Assembly (NCBI GenBank): GCA_937959115.1
Contig: CALGAW010000014.1
Coordinates: forward strand, 124,001 to 188,000
Direction: 5' to 3'
Source of the DNA: an uncultured Saprospiraceae bacterium
GTDB lineage: Bacteria > Bacteroidota > Bacteroidia > Chitinophagales > Saprospiraceae
Length of the DNA: 64,000 nucleotides
Program-made: the position numbers and the translations under genes
In this document: positions 28,201 to 36,300 of the stretch, piece after piece
Layout of the letters: each line of letters starts with the position of its first letter
Position numbering within the stretch: position 1 is the first letter of the stretch
Notes under the pieces: model-generated
What the model saw: only the letters and a program-made list of their open reading frames with translations
Databases searched by the model: none
What the model was told of the DNA's origin: nothing

Positions 28201-29703
28201 ATTCAAATAGTTAATAATTGGGCGGCTGGAGAGAGTCTATTAAATGGAGTTGGTAAGGCGGCCTTAATCGGAGCAATCGGTGGAGCATTAGGTGGCGCCG
28301 CAGGATTAGCTATTCAAAAAGTCTCGAGTGTTGTTGTTCAATTTGGACTTGGAGCCTTAGCGGACATCGCTGTTGATACAGCCATTAACTTAGCACTCGG
28401 AGAATTTACTTGGGAAGGCCTGCTAACCTCAGCTGTAATGGCGATTTTCACTAGTGCTGGAGGTACCCTATTAACAAAGACTGACTTCGGTGCACGAATA
28501 GAAGCAAGCTCTCAAGCGGCTGGCGAATCCTTTGGAACAGGTGCTGTAAATAGATTTAGACCTAATACTGCTTCACCAACAGCAGGAACAACAAATACAA
28601 ACTCTGGAAATAACACCACCAACCAGAACGGAAACAATACGACAAATCAAAATGGCAGTAATCCGACAAATCAAAACGGAAACAATACCACGAACCAAAA
28701 CGGCAGTAATCCGACCAATCAAAATGGTAATAATACTACAAACCAGAATGGTACCAGTACAAGAATTAGTGAAGCGGATGTAGACAATACGTTTAAACAA
28801 TATCAAGAGGAAAACCCTTATGGGTCATTTAATAGAGACCGAGTTCGCCAGGAACTTGAAGCGGGAAGAGTCTTTAATCCTGAAACAGGGCGTTTTAGAA
28901 AACCACCTGAAGGCAGTACAACAACAAACCAAGCTGAAACCAATACTACGAATCAGACCAGAACCAAACCAAACCAAAATGAATCTACTACGATCAGAAA
29001 TGTTAGTGATTCGGAAGTAGACAATACATTTAGACAATATCAAGAAGAAAATCCTCATGGGTCCTTTACCAGAGACCGCGTTCGTCAGGAACTTGAAGCA
29101 GGAAGAGTCTTTAATCCCGAAACAGGACGTTTTAGAAAACCAGATGGTAATTCTTCTCCATCAAATAAGGAATTAGAGCAAGGAAAGGACCTACATAGTG
29201 AATCATACTTCAATGATAAAACGGATGTTGAAACCCAACACAATCTTCAAGGTCAAGCTGGTGCTTCCGACTGTGCAGTCACCTCTTTTGATACACTACT
29301 CAAAGATTTCGGTATTGATTCACATTCAACCTTAGAACTGGCTCAAGCAATGGACTATGATCCATTTTCAGGCACTAGTATTTCTAAAATCCCTGATGCC
29401 CTAGAAAGCCTTGGCATTACTGACATTAAAGCCACTTACCATAAAGAGGGAATGACAATTAGTGAGTTATCCGTCACACTTGCTGATGGAGGCACTGCTA
29501 TTGTAAGTGTAAATGATGGACAAGGTGCTCATGCAGTCATTATAGACAGTATTAAGGATGGTCAAGTTACCGTTAGAGATCCTCTACCAATTGGAACCGG
29601 TGCTTCTTACACCATTCCTCTTGCTACGTTCGAAAGTTCATTCACGAGATTTAACTCACAATCTGATAGAGGATTGGTTGGAAAAGTAGTTACTTTTGAA
29701 TAA
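25210..29703 (+). CDS. eCIS_core (DUF4157) polymorphic toxin with C39-like cysteine peptidase C-terminus
   Basis: The 1497-residue product has no signal peptide. A disordered acidic N-terminus (1-150) is followed by the eCIS_core/DUF4157 domain (about 155-260) with FSNVDIQ, EVHFAPGQFEPYTP and HELTHIVQQ (H217-H221). Residues about 420-920 are long Ala/Glu-rich coiled coil. Residues about 935-1045 are strongly hydrophobic and glycine-rich (VLIIVIIIVVALVLG, then GAIGGALGGAAG), like membrane-inserting regions of toxins. Then come Asn/Gln repeats, two copies of a 46-residue module, and a C-terminal domain with C1355 (GASDCAVTSF), H1441 (GAHAVII) and D1457 (VRDPLP), the order and context of a C39/papain-like peptidase. 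DUF4157 proteins are associated with extracellular contractile injection systems and polymorphic toxins. A small gene follows within 8 bp and may give immunity. The toxin activity is inferred. Confidence 0.82.
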   Translation: MQDKKKSDKENMKVNFLSVAEQEEKQEEFGTQSLAPPELSIGSSMSQEKEEEEHIQEKQIAGNRFGDGDEIGDGGESGGSSIGAGGAASGGIGAGAFQLKRDNASDVVQQKSIQNQEKPTESYQLKSAGERHTDTTAPPSEPYQLKSNSSSSNKLPDDVRGKMENAFQYDFSNVDIQKNSSEAKRMGALAFAKGNEVHFAPGQFEPYTPKGQELIGHELTHIVQQSENRVKPTVQAKGVAINDDKGLEREADEMGKKVAQQSTGNNSNASKGNLSNNLNETVQRKEVVQMNMPVEQSGGAEGNEQEVPDSPDNSALGGVETTIQEPPREVIPEKGDEEIQGTEELKETPQEENPELPGSPDDQPNDGQNEKKPALDKKSAKPKVEGAGNGQQLLGNSVKNAEKLGDSDITFKEITLESLKGETPVQLKTETEESILAEINEKKRQSEEIANQFFSEAPATATGLSSISGIINSRIQGAVASARELISSAVTNQVEKIKAKAAAVKENAKAKAEAAKSNIESTYDELIEQIKTDTEQKRTELEEAVEEITQALSEAKVAETEVINGIYQEGDIAYREAGVTVGDEAVAIGADRAANYRSQKINRRDSWKDGHLTDRRCEARAKAAEQVADSYKTGLIDEANKQADEAQKGLPKDLEVLATVESESLEILKASLETAVESLTTQETAAIDAANEAKTNLIDALEEATQNTIQAVEELEADQVSNVQQTGEEQAASFANAGQKTIGSLCTKLAQSVDGLTKGLADLQTQLAGAETPDPEALKEALDQSRAELESNAEQIKSQFESSISSAVSGLLDGAGKTVEAINKVGQQTVETLTEIEGKFEETVQAIEDKAESVANEMLEGHTTVLEEIGESAITNFEAILTAAEEQYIMVSDNVQKAFDEAVPAFADALRGCFPDMEALINEKAEEAASKEQPAWKSVLKWVLIIVIIIVVALVLGPFVIGAVGAAAGALGASAAVAGALGAIIGGAIVGAISSAAIQIVNNWAAGESLLNGVGKAALIGAIGGALGGAAGLAIQKVSSVVVQFGLGALADIAVDTAINLALGEFTWEGLLTSAVMAIFTSAGGTLLTKTDFGARIEASSQAAGESFGTGAVNRFRPNTASPTAGTTNTNSGNNTTNQNGNNTTNQNGSNPTNQNGNNTTNQNGSNPTNQNGNNTTNQNGTSTRISEADVDNTFKQYQEENPYGSFNRDRVRQELEAGRVFNPETGRFRKPPEGSTTTNQAETNTTNQTRTKPNQNESTTIRNVSDSEVDNTFRQYQEENPHGSFTRDRVRQELEAGRVFNPETGRFRKPDGNSSPSNKELEQGKDLHSESYFNDKTDVETQHNLQGQAGASDCAVTSFDTLLKDFGIDSHSTLELAQAMDYDPFSGTSISKIPDALESLGITDIKATYHKEGMTISELSVTLADGGTAIVSVNDGQGAHAVIIDSIKDGQVTVRDPLPIGTGASYTIPLATFESSFTRFNSQSDRGLVGKVVTFE
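28609..28752 (+). repeat. Six tandem 24-bp units in the toxin gene
   Basis: Units encode NNTTNQNG or SNPTNQNG in the order N, N, S, N, S, N. The units differ at synonymous sites. They form a flexible linker between the membrane-active part and the C-terminal peptidase domain, and unit number could change by slippage. Confidence 0.85.
28768..29142 (+). repeat. Duplicated 46-codon module in the toxin gene
   Basis: Copies at about 28768-28905 and 29005-29142 both encode VDNTFxQYQEENPxGSF then RDRVRQELEAGRVFNPETGR. They are 237 bp apart with a Thr/Asn-rich spacer between. The module is short, helical and basic and was not recognised. Confidence 0.85.
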
Positions 29704-29710
29704 AATCTCT

Positions 29711-30160
29711 ATGGAAAAATTTGATGTATATATACTGAAACCGATAGATGATAATCCTAACATATTGTCGGATTATAATTTAAATGAAAATTGGTGGAAG
29801 GCCAAGGGTTTTATCAATCTCTCACTTGAAGTTAAAACCGCACAATCAATTAAAGCAAACCTGTTATCGAAAGGCATAGTAGCATCCATTTCTCCTATCA
29901 AATACAGGGAAAACAAACACATTAGTTTTGAAACTTCAAAACAAAAAGTTCTAGAAAAGTATAATACCGTTGTAACAAATGGGAAGAAACTTGGGAAGTT
30001 AAAATCCGGACCTGAATCTCCAATTTGGTATTCTTTTTTTGCTGACGATTACGCGTTGCAAGAAGAAGGATATGTCCCTGGTTATTGGGGATGTTATATT
30101 GATAAAATCACAGGTGAAGAAATGGATAAAAAAACAATAATTGGTTATCAATTCCTTTAA
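29711..30160 (+). CDS. Unknown 149-residue protein, candidate immunity protein
   Basis: The frame can start at a TTG (29696) overlapping the toxin gene, but ATG 29711, 7 bp after the toxin stop, is preferred. The product has no signal peptide. It holds an alternating alpha/beta pattern (FDVYILKPIDDN, LEVKTAQSIKANLLSKG) and a Trp/Tyr-rich C-terminus (SPIWYSFFADDY, YWGCYIDK). No family was recognised. Small, lineage-specific cytoplasmic genes directly after polymorphic toxins usually encode the cognate immunity protein; here that is inference from position alone. If the peptidase domain acts in the cytoplasm this protein should bind and block it. Confidence 0.6.
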   Translation: MEKFDVYILKPIDDNPNILSDYNLNENWWKAKGFINLSLEVKTAQSIKANLLSKGIVASISPIKYRENKHISFETSKQKVLEKYNTVVTNGKKLGKLKSGPESPIWYSFFADDYALQEEGYVPGYWGCYIDKITGEEMDKKTIIGYQFL

Positions 30161-30210
30161 ATTTTGAAACTGAATTGAGCTATTGTTCTTAGAAGAAGAT
30201 ATTTACAGAC

Positions 30211-31095
30211 ATGATGAAATTGTGGATTTCAAATGAACATGATACTTATTTCTTAATTCCTAAAAGCATTGAGCTTAAACAGGGGAATTATAAAATTCAG
30301 AATATTCTTTCAAAAGAAATATCCGTCAATAAACAACAGATTGATAAATTTCTTACAACTAAAAATAGTGCGCTCAATCACCTAAAAAACGAACTGCCAA
30401 AAATTGTTGATACCGTATTAAAACAAACTTCTAAAAATTTAGACACGCAAGACCATAAGATAGCAGCTCTTCTGAAACCTTTTCTAACAAATGACCTTGA
30501 TGTTAGCAACACCTCAGAAATAGAAAATGCAATCGGTGCTTGGATTGATACCAACAAATCTAAGGAAGAAAGCGTTGAGTCTATCTTATCCATTTTTACT
30601 GAATTATTACCGAAGGAAAGAGCCGAGGAGACGGAATACATTCAAGCAGTTCAACAAGCTATTAGGGAGGAAGACCCTTCAGGCATTGCCACCTTTCTGA
30701 ATCATTTTCTGGAAACCCTAAACAATACACCTGATGGCATTCATGAACAATTGTTTTCAAGATTTAATTTTGATAAAAAAGTAGCAAAAAAACTAAAATC
30801 CCTTCCTGTTCATCACATTAAAAATTTCAATCGAAAACTAGCTAAATATGTTTCCGAGCTAGCAAAAGCATTACAAAAACCGCTGGAAGAAATTGATCTC
30901 GACCATGCTGTCGAAACATTCGAATCGTCAATCTATACGGCACTGAGAGTAGAAAACCCGCACAAGCAAAGAGCGCGAAAACGCAAAGAAGAATACAATC
31001 AATTCGCTAAAAAAAGCATACAAGATACTCTAAAGAAAAGTAAGTATACTTCGTTTGAAGAAATTCGAAAAAAGCACAACCCTCCAAAATCCTAG
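30211..31095 (+). CDS. Unknown helical protein downstream of the DUF4157 toxin
   Basis: The 294-residue product starts with a short beta-like N-terminus (LWISNEHDTYFLIPKSIELK) and then is mostly charged helices, with a very basic stretch near residue 255 (HKQRARKRKEEYNQF) and a Lys-rich end. There is no signal peptide or membrane segment and no recognised family. It follows the candidate immunity gene by 50 bp on the same strand, so it probably belongs to the same transcript. It could be an adaptor, chaperone or second immunity protein for the toxin; none of these can be shown from the sequence. It is convergent with uvrB. Confidence 0.6.
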   Translation: MMKLWISNEHDTYFLIPKSIELKQGNYKIQNILSKEISVNKQQIDKFLTTKNSALNHLKNELPKIVDTVLKQTSKNLDTQDHKIAALLKPFLTNDLDVSNTSEIENAIGAWIDTNKSKEESVESILSIFTELLPKERAEETEYIQAVQQAIREEDPSGIATFLNHFLETLNNTPDGIHEQLFSRFNFDKKVAKKLKSLPVHHIKNFNRKLAKYVSELAKALQKPLEEIDLDHAVETFESSIYTALRVENPHKQRARKRKEEYNQFAKKSIQDTLKKSKYTSFEEIRKKHNPPKS

Positions 31096-31125
31096 ACCGA
31101 TTCTTCACTGTTTTTTATAGAAAGA

Positions 31126-31147
31126 GTGAATTGCAATTCGCCCTTAC
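31126..31147. repeat. Short dispersed palindromic repeat, copy 2
   Basis: It matches the reverse complement of 19369-19390 over 20 bases, with the core GAATTGCAATTC. It overlaps the stop codon of uvrB (31144-31146) and lies between two convergent genes, where it could also act as a weak hairpin. Confidence 0.6.
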
Positions 31148-33174
31148 TCAAATCGATCACTAAAATCCTTCTTCATAGCCATCATCTCATCACGTAACTG
31201 TGCAGCCAGCATAAACTCTTGAGACTTCGCGGCTTTTTGCATCTTGCGTTCTACTTGCTCAATCGCTTTACCCATTTGCTCCCGACTCATATACTGAATG
31301 ACTGGATCTGCCGCCAGACTACTCATCTCTGGTTCAACATATGCCTTGTTCGGAGCATCGCCTTTAATTTCCAAGATCGAACTCTGGTTCATGATTTCCT
31401 CCTTAGACTTCAACACCGTTTTCGGTACAATACCGTGCAACTCATTATAGGCCATTTGCTTAGCGCGTCGTCGTTCGGTTTCATCTATCGTATGCTGCAT
31501 CGCTCTACTTATCTTATCCGCATACATGATCACCAAGCCATTCGCATTACGTGCTGCCCTACCCGATGTCTGAGTCAACGAGCGGTCATTCCTCAAAAAT
31601 CCTTCCTTATCAGCATCTAATATCGCCACAAGGGAAACCTCTGGTAAATCCAACCCTTCCCTCAATAAATTCACCCCGATTAAAACATCAAATTTTCCAA
31701 GGCGCAAATCACGTAATATCTCAACCCGTTCAAGCGTATCTACTTCAGAGTGAATGTAGCGACACCGTACCCCGTTGTCCGCCATGAAACGTGCGAGTTC
31801 TTCCGCCATCCGTTTGGTCAGTGTCGTGACGAGTGTGCGCTCATTTATCTCTACGCGCTTCCGTATTTCTTCAAGCAAATCATCTATCTGATTCATACTA
31901 GGACGAACCTCGATTGGTGGATCTAGCAAGCCTGTTGGGCGCACAACCTGTTCTACAATAACCCCTTCAGAACGCTCAAGCTCATAGTCAGAAGGTGTTG
32001 CACTCACATAGACAGTTTGCATCGTTAGCTGTTCAAACTCATCAAAGTTAAGTGGGCGATTGTCCATAGCAGACGGAAGCCTAAATCCGAAGTTGACAAG
32101 GTTTAATTTCCGTGCTCTATCTCCACCGAACATGCCGCGTACCTGAGGAAGTGTTACATGGCTTTCATCTACAAAGAGGATAAAGTCTTCAGGAAAATAA
32201 TCTAGCAAGCAAAACGGCCGTGTGCCTGGTCGTCTTCCATCAAAATATCTAGAATAATTTTCAATCCCTTGGCAGTAGCCGAGTTCTCTCATCATCTCAA
32301 TATCAAAAGTGATTCGTTCTCGGATACGTTTTGCTTCTAAAAATCGCATTTCTCGTTCAAAATATTTCTCCTGTTCAGTCAGTTCATCTTGTATTTCATG
32401 AATGATTTCCGTCATTTTATCCTTAGGAGCGATGTAAAGATTTGCAGGGAAAACAGCAAGATAATCAAGGCTTTCAATCTTCTTCCCTGAAGATGTTTCA
32501 AAACTCATCATTTCTTCAATTTCATCACCAAAAAAAATGATCCTAAAAGAATAATCTACATAGGGTAAATTAATGTCTACGGTATCTCCTTTTACACGAA
32601 ACGTTGATCTGGTAAACTCGCGTTCTGTTCTTGAATACAGTGAATCAACTAACTTATACAACAAACTATTTCTACTAATTTTTTCTCCCTTTTTTAATCG
32701 AATAATTCCAGAGGTAACATCCACGGGATTTCCCATACCGTAAATACAAGAAACCGAAGCCACTACAATGATATCGCGCCTTCCAGACAACAAGGAGGAT
32801 GATGCTCGAAGCCGTAGTTTATCAATTTCTGCGTTGATCGACAAGTCTTTCTCAATGTAAGTATCAGATGAAGTGATATACGCTTCTGGCTGGTAATAAT
32901 CATAATAACTCACAAAATATTCAACAGCATTATCAGGAAAAAACTGCTTAAACTCTCCATACAATTGTGCTGTCAATGTTTTGTTATGCGTCAATACTAA
33001 AACTGGGCGCTGAGACTCCGCAATCACATTGGCCATGGTAAAAGTTTTCCCAGAACCAGTCACTCCTAACAAAGTCTGGGCTTGGATGTTGTCTTTTAAG
33101 CCTTCACAAAGCTCAGAAATTGCCTGTGGTTGATCACCAGTTGGCTGAAATGGAGAAACTAATTTAAACGCCAT
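31144..33174 (-). CDS. uvrB: Excinuclease ABC subunit B
   Basis: UvrB is the damage-checking helicase of nucleotide excision repair; it is loaded by UvrA and then recruits UvrC. The 676-residue length is usual. Visible are Walker A (GVTGSGKT, residues 37-44), the beta-hairpin segment YYDYYQPEAYI that grips damaged DNA, the DEAD-like motif FVDESH, the helicase motifs VYVSATPSDYE and LREGLDLPEVSLV with QTSGRAARN, and the C-terminal UVR motif (residues about 640-676) that contacts UvrA and UvrC. It sits alone between two DUF4157 loci, which makes this core gene a useful marker for the insertion boundaries of the flanking accessory genes. Confidence 0.98.
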   Translation of the reverse strand: MAFKLVSPFQPTGDQPQAISELCEGLKDNIQAQTLLGVTGSGKTFTMANVIAESQRPVLVLTHNKTLTAQLYGEFKQFFPDNAVEYFVSYYDYYQPEAYITSSDTYIEKDLSINAEIDKLRLRASSSLLSGRRDIIVVASVSCIYGMGNPVDVTSGIIRLKKGEKISRNSLLYKLVDSLYSRTEREFTRSTFRVKGDTVDINLPYVDYSFRIIFFGDEIEEMMSFETSSGKKIESLDYLAVFPANLYIAPKDKMTEIIHEIQDELTEQEKYFEREMRFLEAKRIRERITFDIEMMRELGYCQGIENYSRYFDGRRPGTRPFCLLDYFPEDFILFVDESHVTLPQVRGMFGGDRARKLNLVNFGFRLPSAMDNRPLNFDEFEQLTMQTVYVSATPSDYELERSEGVIVEQVVRPTGLLDPPIEVRPSMNQIDDLLEEIRKRVEINERTLVTTLTKRMAEELARFMADNGVRCRYIHSEVDTLERVEILRDLRLGKFDVLIGVNLLREGLDLPEVSLVAILDADKEGFLRNDRSLTQTSGRAARNANGLVIMYADKISRAMQHTIDETERRRAKQMAYNELHGIVPKTVLKSKEEIMNQSSILEIKGDAPNKAYVEPEMSSLAADPVIQYMSREQMGKAIEQVERKMQKAAKSQEFMLAAQLRDEMMAMKKDFSDRFE

Positions 33175-33366
33175 ATAGTCACATTTTTTTTGTTTGAAAT
33201 AGTATTGCCTAGACCAAGAGTAATCTTACCATAAATCAAGGGAATCCATCCTAAAAGTTTAAAAACAATATCAAATAATCAATCTACGTTATATTTCCGA
33301 TAATATTTGAATAATTATTTTTAAAAATGCAAAATAATAAGTATCTTTTTAGCTCCAAAATATATT

Positions 33367-36300
33367 ATGGATAAAGAGCAATTTAACCAGCAACACAATA
33401 GGGAAAAGTCCAACGCTTCGCAATTGACTAAAGAAGACGCTGAGAAGGGAGGTTCCAATGTAAACCTACCCCCCCAATTGAATATACAAGCTTCTCAAAA
33501 CGAGGCCAAAGAAGAACCTAAAGAAGAAAAAGCGGAGGAGCAGAAAGAAACGAAAAAAGGTTCTGAGGAAAAAGAACGCTTCTCTATGTCAAAAGAGACA
33601 GCTGGCGATGATGGTCCAGGTGATAATAATGACTCCAATGGAAGTGATGGAGGAGACGGCAATGCAAACTCCTCAAGATACCAACCCAATAACAACAACA
33701 ATAAAAATAATAAAAACAACGAGCCTAAAGCGGATAACGCAGAACGATTCCAAGTCAAAGAAACAGCAAAACAACAAAAAGAAAATATAGAAAAACCGCT
33801 CAACGATGTTGGTGGAGGAGGTAGTGGAAGTGGTGCTGATGGAAGTGGAGAAGGAGGAGCCGAGGCTCCTGGTGGAGGCTCCGGAGCAGGAAACGCCCCG
33901 AATGGATTACCGAATGAAGTAAACAACAAAATGCAAACAGCCTTTGGAGCTGATTTTTCAAATGTGAACATTCATAAAGACTCTGATAAATCAAAAGAAA
34001 TTGGAGCCTTTGCCTACACACAAGGCAATGATGTACATTTTGCACCTGGCAAATTCCAACCATTCACACCACAAGGCCAAGAGCTAATTGGTCATGAGCT
34101 AGCGCATGTTGTCCAGCAAAGTGAAGGCAAGGTAGAAGCCAATAAAAAAGCTGGTAACCTTCCTGTAAATGATAATCCTGCCCTTGAGAAAGAAGCAGAC
34201 GTAAAAGGTAAAAAAGCAGCACAAGCTAAACCTGACGGGAAAAAAGGAAAAGAAACCAAAGGCGATAAAGCGCCCAAAGGCAAAACAAAACCAGAAAAGA
34301 AGAAAAAACCAACTCCGAAAAAAGCAGTAGCTCAAACTAAACTTCCTCCAGGAAGAGGAGCATTGCCACCAATGTCGTCAGTTCCTGTTTCAAAAATCCC
34401 TGCAAAGGGTGTTGTGCCAACATCTGGCGACCCAATTGCTCCTGATCCAGAATCATTACTCCCTGAATTTGTTCTAATTGGTGACATCCTCAACATTGAG
34501 TACGATATACTTGAACAAAATGGATCTATCTCTTTAGACCTTGACTTACAAGAAATTGCGACAATCGTAAAAGCTGAAGTCACCATTACAGAAGGAGCAT
34601 TTGAATCCGGCAAATTATTTGTCGAAAGTGATCACGTTCCTGGCGTTCAGTTTGAATTGCTGGTAAATGCAGATGGAACTGTCGATCCTATTCTCACAAT
34701 AGACAGTCAAACCCTTTTTCACGGGATGGAGATGTTAGTGACTGCAACAATCACAAACGAAGGAATAGATGGCATTGCTACGCTAGTTCTTCCACCCACA
34801 AAGAGAATTACTGATACACTGACCGTAGTCGAAGGTTCCGCTACCTTAGATCTTAATGTCGGTGGGAATTTCAGTGGAAACATTATTGTAGAAACAAATG
34901 ACGGTTTTGCTAGAGGTGAAGCTTCAGTCACTTACGATTTTGAAAATGAAAGCTGGGCCGGTAGTGCAACCGTTGAAACGCAACGTGACGAATCCATCGA
35001 GTTACCGCCTAGTGCAACACTTGTAATTCCTTCTGGAGCATCCCTTTCTTTAACATTTGGTCCTGATGGAACAACGGTGTCTGGAGGAATGACAGGTGAG
35101 TTAACTGTTGGTCTTCAAACAACAGATGGAATCGAGCTCTCAAACCTCAATAACCTTAGTATTGAACTAGGCCTTGATAATACTGGTCTTACGATTACCT
35201 CAGCAAACTTCAATAGTGAAACGACTGCTTTTGGAATGAAGGCCACAGTGAACGCCTCCTATCTTGAAGATGACGGGTTCTCTGGTACAATTTCTTTAGA
35301 ACTACTTGAACCTAAAAACATTGCACCACAGCTTTCCGCTTCCGCAGGTCAATTAGTCTACAACTTTACTCCAGAAAATGACACGTTCTCAGGTGAGTTA
35401 ACCGTCACTACACATGACGGGTTTGTGAAGGGCGAAGCTCAAGTAAATTATGATCAAGTAACTGACGTCTGGACTGGCGGAGTTACCATGACACTTGAAG
35501 AAACATTAGACCTTGGCTTTGGACTCGAAGCGGCATCCGGTACAGTACAATATGATTTCACACCCGATACGCAGACACTTGATGGCAACTTCTTAGTTCG
35601 TTCAAAGAATGGATTTGCCGAGGGTACTGGACAAGTCAATCTAGACTTAAACACTGGAATATGGTCAGGCACTGTTGATATTGCTTCAGTCGAGGAACGA
35701 AAAATCGCGATTGGACAGGATACAGGCATAGAATTAACGCTTCCAGCGGATATGCAATTAACGGTTAGTTTCGGACCTGATGGCACACAAATCTTAGGAG
35801 CTGCAGATCTCGAATTAACTATTGATCTTAATGTTGACAGTATTAATCTGACTGGATTAGCAGCATTCGGAGTTGAGCTTGGCTTTAACGAAACAGGCAT
35901 TACAGTTCTTTCACTAGAAATTAATTCTGATGCCACAGTAGGCGGTCTGGATGCACAGGTCACTGCAACAATTAATCAAGATGGCATCACAGGTACAATC
36001 TTAGTTGATGTAGTGGATGAAATTGCATTAGGCGAAGGATTAGAAATTGTATCTGGAAACCTACTTTACGATTTTGGACCTGAACCAGATTCATTTGATG
36101 GAGAAATCACAATACAAACGACAGATGGCTGGGCTCAAGGAAAAGCAGATGTTACGCTTGATCCAATCACCTCTGAATGGTCTGGAAGTGCAGTTCTTAC
36201 TTCACTAGAAGATAAATCCTTCCCACTTGGTACTAGCGGTACAACAATCGTATTACCAACTGGTATTGAGTTAGAAATAAGCTTCGGTCCAGATGGTACT

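Noticed and set aside
29696-29710. TTG start overlapping the first toxin gene
   Set aside because: ATG 29711 is the better initiator and gives a normal short spacer.
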